Assembly (NCBI GenBank): GCA_900555105.1
Contig: USJP01000153.1
Span: 1 to 5,202, forward strand
From: an uncultured Coriobacteriaceae bacterium
GTDB taxonomy: Bacteria; Actinomycetota; Coriobacteriia; Coriobacteriales; UMGS124
DNA length: 5,202 nucleotides
Direction of reading: 5' to 3'
Below, in pieces: positions 1-5,202 of the stretch. How positions within the stretch are numbered: position 1 is the stretch's first letter; the number at the start of each line of letters is the position of its first letter. Under the pieces are notes generated by a model. It was not told where the DNA came from. It did not search any database and was given only the letters and a program-made list of their open reading frames with translations. The position numbers and the translations under genes were made by a program.

Positions 1-201
1 ACCTGTTGCGCCGACACCGAGGCCGCCGAGGCGTTCCTCGAGTTCCTTCAGACCGATGCCGCTTGGGACATCTGGGCTGAGTTCGGCTACGAGAAGGCCG
101 AGAAGAAGGTCGATGACAAGAAGGCCGAGGATAGCAAGGCTGAGGGCGCCAAGCCCGCTGACAAGCCTGCCGACAAGGCCGAGGAGAAGCCCGCGAAGTA
201 A
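1..201 (+). CDS. modA: Molybdate/tungstate ABC transporter substrate-binding protein, C-terminal part (5' end outside window)
   Basis: Only the last 66 codons are present, read in frame from base 1 to the TAA at 199-201. The visible start, with AEAFLEFLQTDAAWDIWAEFGYE, matches the final helix region of ModA-type periplasmic or lipid-anchored binding proteins, where a 'FL.FL.s..A...f...GF' pattern is usual. The protein would bind the oxyanion outside the membrane and deliver it to ModB. The assignment leans on the neighbours: a ModB-like permease begins 12 nt downstream, followed by the ATPase. After the Gly-Tyr-Glu that normally lies near the end of ModA there is an extra 35-residue tail made almost wholly of Lys (11), Ala (8), Glu (5), Asp (5) and Pro (3). 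It is low complexity and probably disordered. The ligand-binding residues and any lipobox lie upstream, so the substrate cannot be judged here. Confidence 0.82.
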   Translation, partial: TCCADTEAAEAFLEFLQTDAAWDIWAEFGYEKAEKKVDDKKAEDSKAEGAKPADKPADKAEEKPAK

Positions 202-213
202 TGAGGTCCGCCC

Positions 214-1026
214 ATGGCTAACCACGCTGCACACGAGCGCGACCTGTTCACCGTCATTTGCGCGGTGGTCTGCCTCGTCTCGCTCCTGTTTATCGGGAGC
301 GCTGTAGCAGCGATTGTCTTAGGCGGTTTTGAGCACCTTGGCGAGGCCCTGACCTCTGCCGAGGTGCTCTTCTCGCTGCGCATGAGCCTTGTGACCTCGA
401 CTATCTCGAGCACGATCTGCCTGTTGCTTGCGTTGCCCACTGCCTACACGCTTTCGCATACAAATTTTCCCGGCAAGCGCGCGGCCGAGATCCTGATGGA
501 ACTCACGCTGTCCTTGCCCTATATCCTGCTGGGCTTCGCGCTGCTGCTCATCTTCTCGTCGCCGATGGGCAAGGCGCTCAAGGCGGCGGGCTTTGCCGTG
601 GTCTTCCAGCCAACGGGCATCGTGTTCGCGCAGCTTCTCGTGAACCTGCCGTTCGCCATCCGCATGGCTCGCACGGCGCTTGAAGACGTGAACCCGCGAA
701 TGGAGTTTGTGGCGCGCACGCTGGGCGCAAGCAGGTGGGAGGTTTTCCGCACCGTCATCTTGCCGCTGTGCCGCAACTCGCTTATCAGCACCTTTGTGCT
801 CACTTGGGCGCGCGGTATGGGCGAGTTTGGTGCCACGCTCATGCTCGTGGGCGTGACGCGCATGAAGACCGAGACGCTGCCGGGAAGCATCTACCTCAGC
901 ATCTCGACAGGCAATTACGATACGGCCATGGCCACCGCCATCATCATGCTGGTGGTTTCCGCATGCACTTTGGCTATTGCAAACATCCTGAGCCGGCCTT
1001 CGGCCCAGTCGCGTTCGATCAGGTAG
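214..1026 (+). CDS. modB: Molybdate/tungstate ABC transporter permease
   Basis: This 270-residue integral membrane protein forms the channel of the importer, presumably as a homodimer in the cytoplasmic membrane. About six hydrophobic segments are visible, near residues 12-36, 56-80, 94-115, 130-150, 188-212 and 236-258. The cytoplasmic EAA loop that docks on the ATPase is clear at 164-185 (EFVARTLGASRWEVFRTVILPL pattern, with conserved Gly171). The stretch GEFGATLMLVG at 203-213, followed by KTETLP and a 'IY..I..G....A' segment, is typical of ModB and its CysT/WtpB relatives. Length fits the family. The ATG at 214 is supported by GAGG at 203-206, seven nt upstream. The gene lies between modA (12-nt gap) and modC (9-nt gap), consistent with one operon. 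Family membership is firm; molybdate rather than tungstate is inferred. Confidence 0.92.
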   Translation: MANHAAHERDLFTVICAVVCLVSLLFIGSAVAAIVLGGFEHLGEALTSAEVLFSLRMSLVTSTISSTICLLLALPTAYTLSHTNFPGKRAAEILMELTLSLPYILLGFALLLIFSSPMGKALKAAGFAVVFQPTGIVFAQLLVNLPFAIRMARTALEDVNPRMEFVARTLGASRWEVFRTVILPLCRNSLISTFVLTWARGMGEFGATLMLVGVTRMKTETLPGSIYLSISTGNYDTAMATAIIMLVVSACTLAIANILSRPSAQSRSIR

Positions 1027-1035
1027 GAGGGCATT

Positions 1036-1770
1036 ATGGCGACAAGCGTCAGCATCGACAACCTTCATGTGGAGCGCGGCTCGTTTTGTCTGGAGGTCGA
1101 GCATCTCGAGATTCGGTCCGGCGAGACGTTTGCAATTCTGGGCAGGACCGGATCGGGCAAGACCGTGCTGCTTGAGTCGATTGCGGGTGCCTTCCCGCTG
1201 CACGGGCGCATCAACCACGGCACCGTCAAGGTCGGCAACAAGAACATCGAGCGCGTCCCGCTGCATGAGCGCGGCATGGGCGTCGTCTACCAGGAGCACG
1301 CGCTCTTCCCGCACATGACGGTGGGGGAGAACATCGCCTACGGCCTCAAGATGCACCGCGTTCCCAAGCGGGAGACTGTCGACAAGGTCAATGCGATGAC
1401 TGATCTTCTGGGAATCTCGCACATTGCCAACCGCCGCCCCGGCATCATCAGCGGTGGCGAGGCGCAGCGCTGCGCTCTGGCGAGGGCCCTCGTCCTCAGC
1501 CCGGAGATTCTCTTGCTCGATGAGCCGTTCAGCGCTCTTGACCCTACGACGAAGACGCTCATGTACGAGACCATGGACGACATCCGCCGGCGATTTGGCA
1601 TGACGATCGTGTTCGTGACTCACGATTTCGTGGAGGCGCAGCGGCTGGCTGACCGCGTAGGTATCGTCCTCGACGGCCGGCTAAGGTGCGTCGCGGCCGC
1701 TTGCGACCTTCTTGATGAGAGCGCTCCCCATATGGCCGAGCCCGACATCCGGAAGTTCCTGGGGATGTAG
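1036..1770 (+). CDS. modC: Molybdate/tungstate ABC transporter ATP-binding protein, short form without TOBE/MOP domain
   Basis: This 244-residue ABC ATPase powers the importer from the cytoplasmic face. All hallmarks are present in order: Walker A GRTGSGKT at 36-43, Q-loop Gln86 in VVYQEHALFPHMTV, signature SGGEAQR at 139-145, Walker B ILLLDE at 158-163 with catalytic Glu163, D-loop SALD at 166-169 and switch His196 in VTHD. The SGGE form of the signature and the 'QEHALFPHMTVGENIAYGL' style Q-loop are usual in ModC/WtpC proteins. The protein ends about 45 residues after the H-loop. Full-length ModC proteins such as that of E. coli are about 350 residues and carry a C-terminal oxyanion-binding MOP/TOBE domain, which is absent here, so regulation by bound molybdate through that domain is not expected. 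The start at 1036 follows an excellent AGGAGG at 1025-1030 that overlaps the modB stop codon. Confidence 0.92.
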   Translation: MATSVSIDNLHVERGSFCLEVEHLEIRSGETFAILGRTGSGKTVLLESIAGAFPLHGRINHGTVKVGNKNIERVPLHERGMGVVYQEHALFPHMTVGENIAYGLKMHRVPKRETVDKVNAMTDLLGISHIANRRPGIISGGEAQRCALARALVLSPEILLLDEPFSALDPTTKTLMYETMDDIRRRFGMTIVFVTHDFVEAQRLADRVGIVLDGRLRCVAAACDLLDESAPHMAEPDIRKFLGM

Positions 1771-1924
1771 TTCGAGTGTCAAGAAGATTCTCGCGATGTG
1801 GGCCGGGAGACAAGAAACGATGAGCGCCTCGCCCCTGTGGCTGGGGATGGGCGTTCGTGGCCGCGGTAGTGCCCGGCTCGTTGTGCGAACAAGCTCGTCT
1901 TTTGGCTTGTGGGGCCGATTGGCA

Positions 1925-1962
1925 TCGCCTCCAGTAACACCCCACTTGCTTCGTTACCGTTG
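1925..1962. repeat. 38-nt direct repeat, copy 1
   Basis: This copy matches 1990-2027 at 33 of 38 positions, with an exact 20-nt core at 1934-1953 (GTAACACCCCACTTGCTTCG). The core and flank contain the inverted pair GTAAC (1934-1938) and GTTAC (1953-1957), which could form a small stem with a 14-nt loop. The three bases at 1931-1933 differ between copies, while the TCGCCT before them is shared. The 65-nt spacing of the two copies is not a multiple of three, so they do not encode a repeated peptide. Their function is not recognised. Confidence 0.75.
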
Positions 1963-1989
1963 AGGGCGGCGCCTGAAGGGTCGCGGATG

Positions 1990-2027
1990 TCGCCTGGTGT
2001 AACACCCCACTTGCTTCGCTACTGTTG
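1990..2027. repeat. 38-nt direct repeat, copy 2
   Basis: Second copy of the element at 1925-1962, starting 65 nt downstream, with 27 nt of unrelated sequence between the copies. The differences are at 1996-1998, 2019 and 2023. The inverted pair is GTAAC (1999-2003) and GCTAC (2018-2022). The change at 2019 breaks one pair in a + strand transcript, but would give a G-U wobble in a - strand transcript. The copy ends about 60 nt before the -35 box of the amidohydrolase promoter. Confidence 0.75.
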
Positions 2028-2087
2028 CATTACCCGCCGCACCTGCAGGTTCTTGCAAAAATTACCCCCAAACCCATCCTCGTTTTC

Positions 2088-2117
2088 TTGCGCTTGCATC
2101 TGCGATGCGCCTATGAT
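2088..2117 (+). promoter_or_regulatory. Putative sigma70-type promoter of the amidohydrolase gene
   Basis: TTGCGC at 2088-2093 and TATGAT at 2112-2117 are separated by 18 nt. The -10 box matches consensus at five of six positions; the -35 is weaker. Transcription would start near 2124, giving a leader of about 43 nt that carries the SD at 2151-2159. The 5' extension of the open frame upstream of 2167 would then be untranslated or untranscribed. Confidence 0.5.
2096..2108. promoter_or_regulatory. Inverted repeat inside the promoter spacer, possible operator
   Basis: GCATC (2096-2100) and GATGC (2104-2108) form a perfect inverted repeat around TGC, lying wholly between the putative -35 and -10 boxes. 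A repressor dimer bound here would block RNA polymerase. The arms are only five bases long, so chance is a fair alternative, and no regulator gene is visible in the window. Confidence 0.25.
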
Positions 2118-2150
2118 GACTCGCAGGAATCGAACGAGAAAGGCTCGACC

Positions 2151-2159
2151 AGGAGGGGG
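2151..2159 (+). promoter_or_regulatory. Strong Shine-Dalgarno site that fixes the amidohydrolase start
   Basis: AGGAGGGGG lies seven nt before the ATG at 2167. The open frame extends upstream to an ATG at 1909, but that region runs through the direct repeats and has no comparable ribosome site. The protein beginning at 2167 also starts directly with the normal amidohydrolase N-terminal strand. This site therefore decides for 2167. Confidence 0.85.
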
Positions 2160-2166
2160 TTTCATT

Positions 2167-3486
2167 ATGGCTGCTTCACGCTACGCGCTGGTAAACGGGT
2201 ATGTGCTCGATGGCTCTGCGGACATGAAGCCGCGCGAGGGCCTGGTCGTGGTGGTGTCCGACGGCAAGTTCGAAGCCGTGGCGCCCGAGCGTGAGCTCGA
2301 TCTTTCAGGCTGCGTTCGCATCGACCTGGCGGGCGGTTACATCATGCCTGGCCTGGTCAACATGCATGTGCACCTGGCAAGCGAAGGCAAGGCTCCCAAG
2401 CCCAATGCCAAGCCCGTGGACTACAAGAGCCTTATGGACAAGCTGGGCAAGTATCGCCTGGTCAAGCACCTCTTTTATAAGATGGCGAAGAAGTATGCCG
2501 CCACCGAGCTCAAGAGCGGCGTCACCACGCTGCGCGCCGTGGGTGGCCTGTTTGACATCGACGGGCGTGTGCGTGACGCGGTAGAGGCTGGCAAGGTTGC
2601 TGGACCGCGCATCATCGCAGCTAATACGGGCGTTTCGGTGCCGGGCGGCCACTTCGCCGGGTCTCTTGCGACTGAGGCGACGACCCCCGAGGAGGCCGCG
2701 GCCGACGTGCGCCGCGCTGTCGAATCGGGTGCCGACATCATCAAGCTCATGATTACGGGAGGCGTGATGGACGCCACGGCCGAAGGTGAGCCAGGTGCTC
2801 TTCGCATGCCCCCTGAGCTGGTCAAGGCCGCTTGCGATGAGGCGCATAGCCTGGGCAAGATCGTTGCCGCCCACGTTGAGAGCACCGAGGGCGTGCGCGT
2901 GGCCCTCGAGAATGGCGTGGACACCATTGAGCACGGCGCTGTCCCCACGCCTGAGATCCTGCGGCTCTTCCACGAACGCGGCGCTGCTCTCATCTGCACG
3001 CTTTCGCCCGCCATTCCCTATGCCCTCTTCCCGCTCGAGGTGAGCCATTGCGGCGAGTTGGGTCGCAAGAACGGCCGCATCGTGTTTGACGGCGTGCGCG
3101 AGTGCGCCCGCGCTTGCCTGGCCGACGGCATCCCCGTGGGCTTGGGCACCGACACGGGCTGCCTCTTCATCACGCATTACAACATGTGGCGCGAGGTGCG
3201 CTACTTCGCTCACTTCTGCGGGGTCTCCAACGCATTTGCCCTGCATACGGCCACGTTGGGCAACGCTCGCATCGCTGGCATCGCCGATGAGGTGGGTTCC
3301 ATCGAGCCCGGCAAGCAGGCCGACTTCATCGTGACCGAGCGCAACCCCCTCGACGACCTGGCCAACCTGCGCCATCTCGCGATGGTTGCCCGCGACGGCA
3401 ATATCATGCGCAGGCCTCAGATAAAGCCCCTGCCCGGCGTCGACGAGGCCCTCGATGCCTGTGACAAGGAGATTTTGGCGCAATAG
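2167..3486 (+). CDS. Metal-dependent amidohydrolase family protein (imidazolonepropionase/Xaa-Pro dipeptidase-like), substrate unknown
   Basis: The 439-residue product is a complete cytoplasmic amidohydrolase with the usual layout: an N-terminal beta-sandwich piece (about 1-60), a TIM barrel (about 61-370), and a C-terminal return to the sandwich with GSIEPGKQADFIV at 377-389. The metal ligands expected for a binuclear site are all visible: His67 and His69 (PGLVNMHVHL), Lys193 as the likely carboxylated bridging lysine (DIIKLMITGG), His236 (AAHVES), His256 (TIEHG) and Asp329 (LGTDTG). This combination is seen in the group of the superfamily that includes Xaa-Pro dipeptidases and related hydrolases of cyclic or acyl-amino substrates. 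It should hydrolyse an amide or peptide-like C-N bond, but the sequence does not name the substrate. There is no signal peptide. The gene has its own promoter and terminator and so appears monocistronic. Confidence 0.9.
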   Translation: MAASRYALVNGYVLDGSADMKPREGLVVVVSDGKFEAVAPERELDLSGCVRIDLAGGYIMPGLVNMHVHLASEGKAPKPNAKPVDYKSLMDKLGKYRLVKHLFYKMAKKYAATELKSGVTTLRAVGGLFDIDGRVRDAVEAGKVAGPRIIAANTGVSVPGGHFAGSLATEATTPEEAAADVRRAVESGADIIKLMITGGVMDATAEGEPGALRMPPELVKAACDEAHSLGKIVAAHVESTEGVRVALENGVDTIEHGAVPTPEILRLFHERGAALICTLSPAIPYALFPLEVSHCGELGRKNGRIVFDGVRECARACLADGIPVGLGTDTGCLFITHYNMWREVRYFAHFCGVSNAFALHTATLGNARIAGIADEVGSIEPGKQADFIVTERNPLDDLANLRHLAMVARDGNIMRRPQIKPLPGVDEALDACDKEILAQ

Positions 3487-3503
3487 TAATCCAAAATAAG
3501 GGG

Positions 3504-3554
3504 GAGTCAGACGGGCCTGCCGAGTGTGAAAAAGGCAGGCCCGTCTGCTCTTTT
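3504..3554 (+). terminator. Rho-independent terminator after the amidohydrolase gene
   Basis: A perfect 14-bp GC-rich stem is formed by 3508-3521 (CAGACGGGCCTGCC) and 3534-3547, around a 12-nt loop containing a run of A. Three further pairs (3504-3506 with 3548-3550) can form if T3507 bulges. CTTTTGCTT follows the right arm. It begins 18 nt after the stop codon. On the opposite strand the stem is followed by a T-rich stretch (complement of 3491-3499), so it may work weakly in both directions. Confidence 0.9.
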
Positions 3555-3559
3555 GCTTG

Positions 3560-3587
3560 TTGACGTACCTCGCCAAGGGGCGATAAT
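3560..3587 (+). promoter_or_regulatory. Near-consensus sigma70-type promoter of the surface-protein gene
   Basis: TTGACG at 3560-3565 and GATAAT at 3582-3587 are 16 nt apart, each matching consensus at five of six positions. It lies immediately after the T-run of the preceding terminator. Transcription would start near 3594, giving a leader of about 42 nt to the ATG at 3636. The spacer contains CGCC...GGCG (3571-3574, 3579-3582), a weak symmetry that could be chance. Confidence 0.7.
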
Positions 3588-3635
3588 CTCGTATGAGCAC
3601 GCTCTTTACGATGTCGTCCGAGACGGGGTGGCACA

Positions 3636-5084
3636 ATGGTGAAACCTGCTGATTTTTCTGGTCGTTGGCGTGGGGCATGTGTGGCAGCGGGCCTACTCTT
3701 AGGTATGACCGCAGTGTCGCCCGCCTGGGCCGAGGCTGCTGCTGTGAGCGACAATTCCGCAGGTGAGACGCCTGTTGTATCGGTTGGCCTTGCTGCAGCT
3801 GAGGATGATCTCGGAAACACCCAGACCGGGCAAGGGCCGGCGGTCGGTGCCGATTCCGCGGCACCTGGCAGTGTTGACGCCGCACCTGTTTACGGTAATC
3901 TCGCTTCGAGCAATGCAGTCATTTCGCCTGTTGACGGCATGGTTCCTGGCGATATGCCCGTCGGTGGCAATGCAAACGCAACGTCTACTGGCGATGGTGG
4001 CCCTTCTGATTCTTCCGCAGTGTCTGTTGATGGTGACAATGCCACCGGCGCCGTCCCCGCTGGCGCTGACGCTGCTACCGCACCCGCCGACGGTGACGCC
4101 GCCGTTGTCTCGCCCGCTGGCGATGGCGCTGCCTCTGGCGATGCCAACCCTGTGCCTTCCGGTGGCGGTGCTGCTTCGGGAGATTCTGCTGCAATCGAAG
4201 GAGACAATGCTGCCGATGACTCCGACGATTCCGACAACGAGCAGGTCGGAAACCCTGTCGTGCCTGCTCACGAGGCTGTTCTGACTCAAAATTCCTATGG
4301 CATGTTTGATGTGTCCCTCTCGTTCAAGGCTGAGTATTCTTCCCGAACTGTTTTCGGCAAGACCACGACCGATTACACAAAGGGCGGAAAAATTACCTGT
4401 AAGTTGAGCAAGTGGGTGCAGGGCTCGGGCTTGTATGGTGAGCCCGCTGACTTTAAGTACACCAAGACCGACGCATCAGGTCAGACTGTTGCCTTCGATG
4501 ACGCTCCTGCGGCCGTGGTCTCCGAGGATGGCACGCTTGTTTGGACCGTAGGCGGTCTTGATCCGCGTGACGCCGCTGCGTTGGAAGCGGGAACCACGTA
4601 CACGATTACCTTCAGGGTATTCGCACGCGACCTGGCCTATTCTGATTTCGCCGCCGCCGATCCCGAGGTCCCCGACCACAACTACCCCGTGTTTTCCACG
4701 GCGACGCTCGAGTACCTGCAGATGCAGGAAAAGACTGGCATGGTTGGCATAGGCTTCGACGGCCTGACCGACTATAACCAGGTCGCCCTGCCCGTGACCC
4801 GCGGGCCTCAGGCCCCCAGCGTGGGCGGCGACTCCGATGGTTCGGAGCCTGGTCAAACCCCTGATGAGACCAACAAGCCCGAGATACCTGGTACCTCAGA
4901 GGGCGAGACCCCCGCTCCGACTCCCGAAACGGTGAAGCCTGCCCCCTCTGCTCCGACTTCCGCGATTCCTAAGACTGCCGATGATTCTATGCCTGCGGTC
5001 GTGCCCGTCCAGGCCCTGCTTGCAGGTGCTGCGCTCTTGGTTTCCGGGGCCGCGCTTCTCCTGGCTCGCCGTCGCGCCCGGTAA
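3636..5084 (+). CDS. Secreted, probably sortase-anchored cell-wall surface protein with variant IPKTA motif
   Basis: The 482-residue protein is exported and probably fixed to the cell wall. In order it shows: a signal peptide at 1-32 with Arg10/Arg12, a hydrophobic core at 14-28 and an AWA cleavage site before Glu33; a long Ala/Gly/Asp/Ser/Pro-rich, acidic segment at about 33-205 that looks disordered; a beta-rich globular part at about 206-390 with many aromatic and Val/Thr residues (for example GLDPRDAAALEAGTTYTITFRV); a Pro/Thr/Glu linker at about 391-442; and a sorting signal of IPKTADD at 444-450, a hydrophobic span at about 454-477 and terminal RRRAR. IPKTA departs from LPXTG at positions 1 and 5. 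The globular part recalls single Ig-like or pilin-type wall-protein domains, but I cannot name its family. The mature form has one cysteine (Cys255). The start follows a modest SD, GGGGTGG at 3625-3631. Function as adhesin or coat is inference. Confidence 0.82.
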   Translation: MVKPADFSGRWRGACVAAGLLLGMTAVSPAWAEAAAVSDNSAGETPVVSVGLAAAEDDLGNTQTGQGPAVGADSAAPGSVDAAPVYGNLASSNAVISPVDGMVPGDMPVGGNANATSTGDGGPSDSSAVSVDGDNATGAVPAGADAATAPADGDAAVVSPAGDGAASGDANPVPSGGGAASGDSAAIEGDNAADDSDDSDNEQVGNPVVPAHEAVLTQNSYGMFDVSLSFKAEYSSRTVFGKTTTDYTKGGKITCKLSKWVQGSGLYGEPADFKYTKTDASGQTVAFDDAPAAVVSEDGTLVWTVGGLDPRDAAALEAGTTYTITFRVFARDLAYSDFAAADPEVPDHNYPVFSTATLEYLQMQEKTGMVGIGFDGLTDYNQVALPVTRGPQAPSVGGDSDGSEPGQTPDETNKPEIPGTSEGETPAPTPETVKPAPSAPTSAIPKTADDSMPAVVPVQALLAGAALLVSGAALLLARRRAR

Positions 5085-5096
5085 TGCACTATGTTC

Positions 5097-5118
5097 TGGG
5101 GCGGAGCGTCGTGCCCCA
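5097..5118 (+). terminator. Weak hairpin after the surface-protein gene, possible terminator
   Basis: TGGGGC (5097-5102) and GCCCCA (5113-5118) form a 6-bp stem with a 10-nt loop, starting 12 nt after the stop codon. Only AATTGG follows, not a T-run, so it is a poor intrinsic terminator. It may instead stabilise the mRNA 3' end, or be chance. Confidence 0.3.
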
Positions 5119-5133
5119 ATTGGATGGCCTGCG

Positions 5134-5202
5134 TTGATGCGCGGGTTTGAGCGCTTGCAATATATATGTAAGACATTGACGGCCTGTCTTCCATAAAGGG
5201 AG
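5134..5202 (+). promoter_or_regulatory. AT-rich possible promoter and SD-like end leading out of the window
   Basis: TTGATG at 5134-5139 precedes the AT-rich TATATATG at 5161-5168, but the spacing to TATATA is 21 nt, longer than ideal. A 6-bp inverted repeat, AAGACA (5170-5175) and TGTCTT (5185-5190), flanks a TTGACG hexamer at 5176-5181 like that of the 3560 promoter. The window ends in AAAGGGAG (5195-5202), a good SD shape, so a + strand gene probably starts a few bases beyond the edge. No start codon is visible. Confidence 0.35.

Larger units (their letters stand above)
1771..2166. other. 396-bp intergenic region between modC and the amidohydrolase gene
   Basis: I see no credible gene here. 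Reading frames across it lack a ribosome site or give Arg/Ser/Pro-rich nonsense peptides. The first part (1771-1924) contains only weak hairpins, such as CCCC/GGGG at 1832-1835 and 1843-1846, and ACAAGC/GCTTGT at 1889-1894 and 1905-1910. Neither has a following T-run, so no clear terminator for the mod operon is visible. The middle (1925-2027) holds two copies of a 38-nt direct repeat. The last part (about 2041-2166) holds a perfect 10-bp palindrome, ACCTGCAGGT, at 2041-2050, a likely promoter and the SD of the next gene. Confidence 0.7.

Noticed and set aside
319..1623. 434-codon open frame on the - strand opposite modB and modC
   Set aside because: Its product is His/Arg/Ala/Gln-rich without recognisable domains, and it lies antisense to two genes with complete family motifs. 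Long antisense frames are expected in GC-rich DNA.
1889..1910. Hairpin ACAAGC/GCTTGT as a mod operon terminator
   Set aside because: The stem is only six pairs with a loop of ten, and GGGGCC rather than a T-run follows.
1712..1963. 83-codon + strand frame running from the end of modC into the intergenic repeat
   Set aside because: It overlaps the modC end in another frame, gives an Arg/Ser/Pro-rich peptide, lacks an SD and ends within the direct repeat.
1925..2027. A minimal CRISPR array (two repeats, one spacer)
   Set aside because: Only two copies exist, they differ at 5 of 38 positions, there is one 27-nt interval, no third repeat and no cas gene in the window.
1909..2166. Upstream ATG at 1909 as the amidohydrolase start, adding 86 residues
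   Set aside because: The extension translates the direct repeats into unrelated residues and has no good SD. The AGGAGGGGG at 2151-2159 and the normal family N-terminus both point to 2167.
2305..3885. 526-codon open frame on the - strand opposite the amidohydrolase
   Set aside because: It crosses the terminator and the start of the surface-protein gene, has low-complexity composition and no supported start, and the sense strand is clearly coding.
3763..4284. 173-codon + strand frame inside the surface-protein gene
   Set aside because: It is the shifted reading of the repetitive Ala/Gly/Asp-rich stalk. The Leu/Pro-rich product arises from that codon pattern, and it has no ribosome site of note.

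Overview
The window looks like chromosomal sequence from a high-GC Gram-positive bacterium. Class Coriobacteriia (the Collinsella/Olsenella/Slackia/Eggerthella group) is my best guess, but it is an inference. It rests on G/C-rich third codon positions, strong Shine-Dalgarno (SD) sites, sigma70-like promoters and an LPXTG-type wall protein with an Ala/Gly/Asp-rich stalk. No single marker proves the taxon. All genes found are on the + strand.

Region 1 (1-1770) is the distal part of a molybdate-type ABC importer operon: the 3' end of modA (binding protein), then complete modB (permease) and modC (ATPase). The genes are 12 and 9 nt apart, each with its own SD, so they are almost certainly one transcript. 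The proteins would capture the oxyanion outside the cell, pass it through the ModB dimer and drive import by ATP hydrolysis on ModC. Molybdate and tungstate cannot be told apart from this sequence. Two details stand out: a 35-residue Lys/Ala/Glu/Asp tail on ModA, and a short ModC without the C-terminal molybdate-binding domain.

Region 2 (1771-2166) has no convincing gene. It holds two copies of a 38-nt imperfect direct repeat spaced 65 nt apart, then a likely promoter with a small inverted repeat in its spacer and a very strong SD.

Region 3 (2167-3486) encodes a 439-residue metal-dependent amidohydrolase with a full set of metal ligands and unknown substrate. It ends at a strong 14-bp stem terminator.

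Region 4 (3560-5084) is a separate unit. A near-consensus promoter drives a 482-residue secreted protein with a signal peptide, a long acidic disordered segment, a beta-rich globular part, a Pro/Thr/Glu-rich linker and a sortase-like C-terminus with the variant motif IPKTA. The last ~118 nt hold a weak hairpin, an AT-rich possible promoter and an SD-like AAAGGGAG at the very edge, suggesting another + strand gene starts just outside.

I do not see a clearly new biological system. The items most worth checking are the paired 38-nt repeat, the wall protein with its variant sorting motif, and the charged ModA tail.
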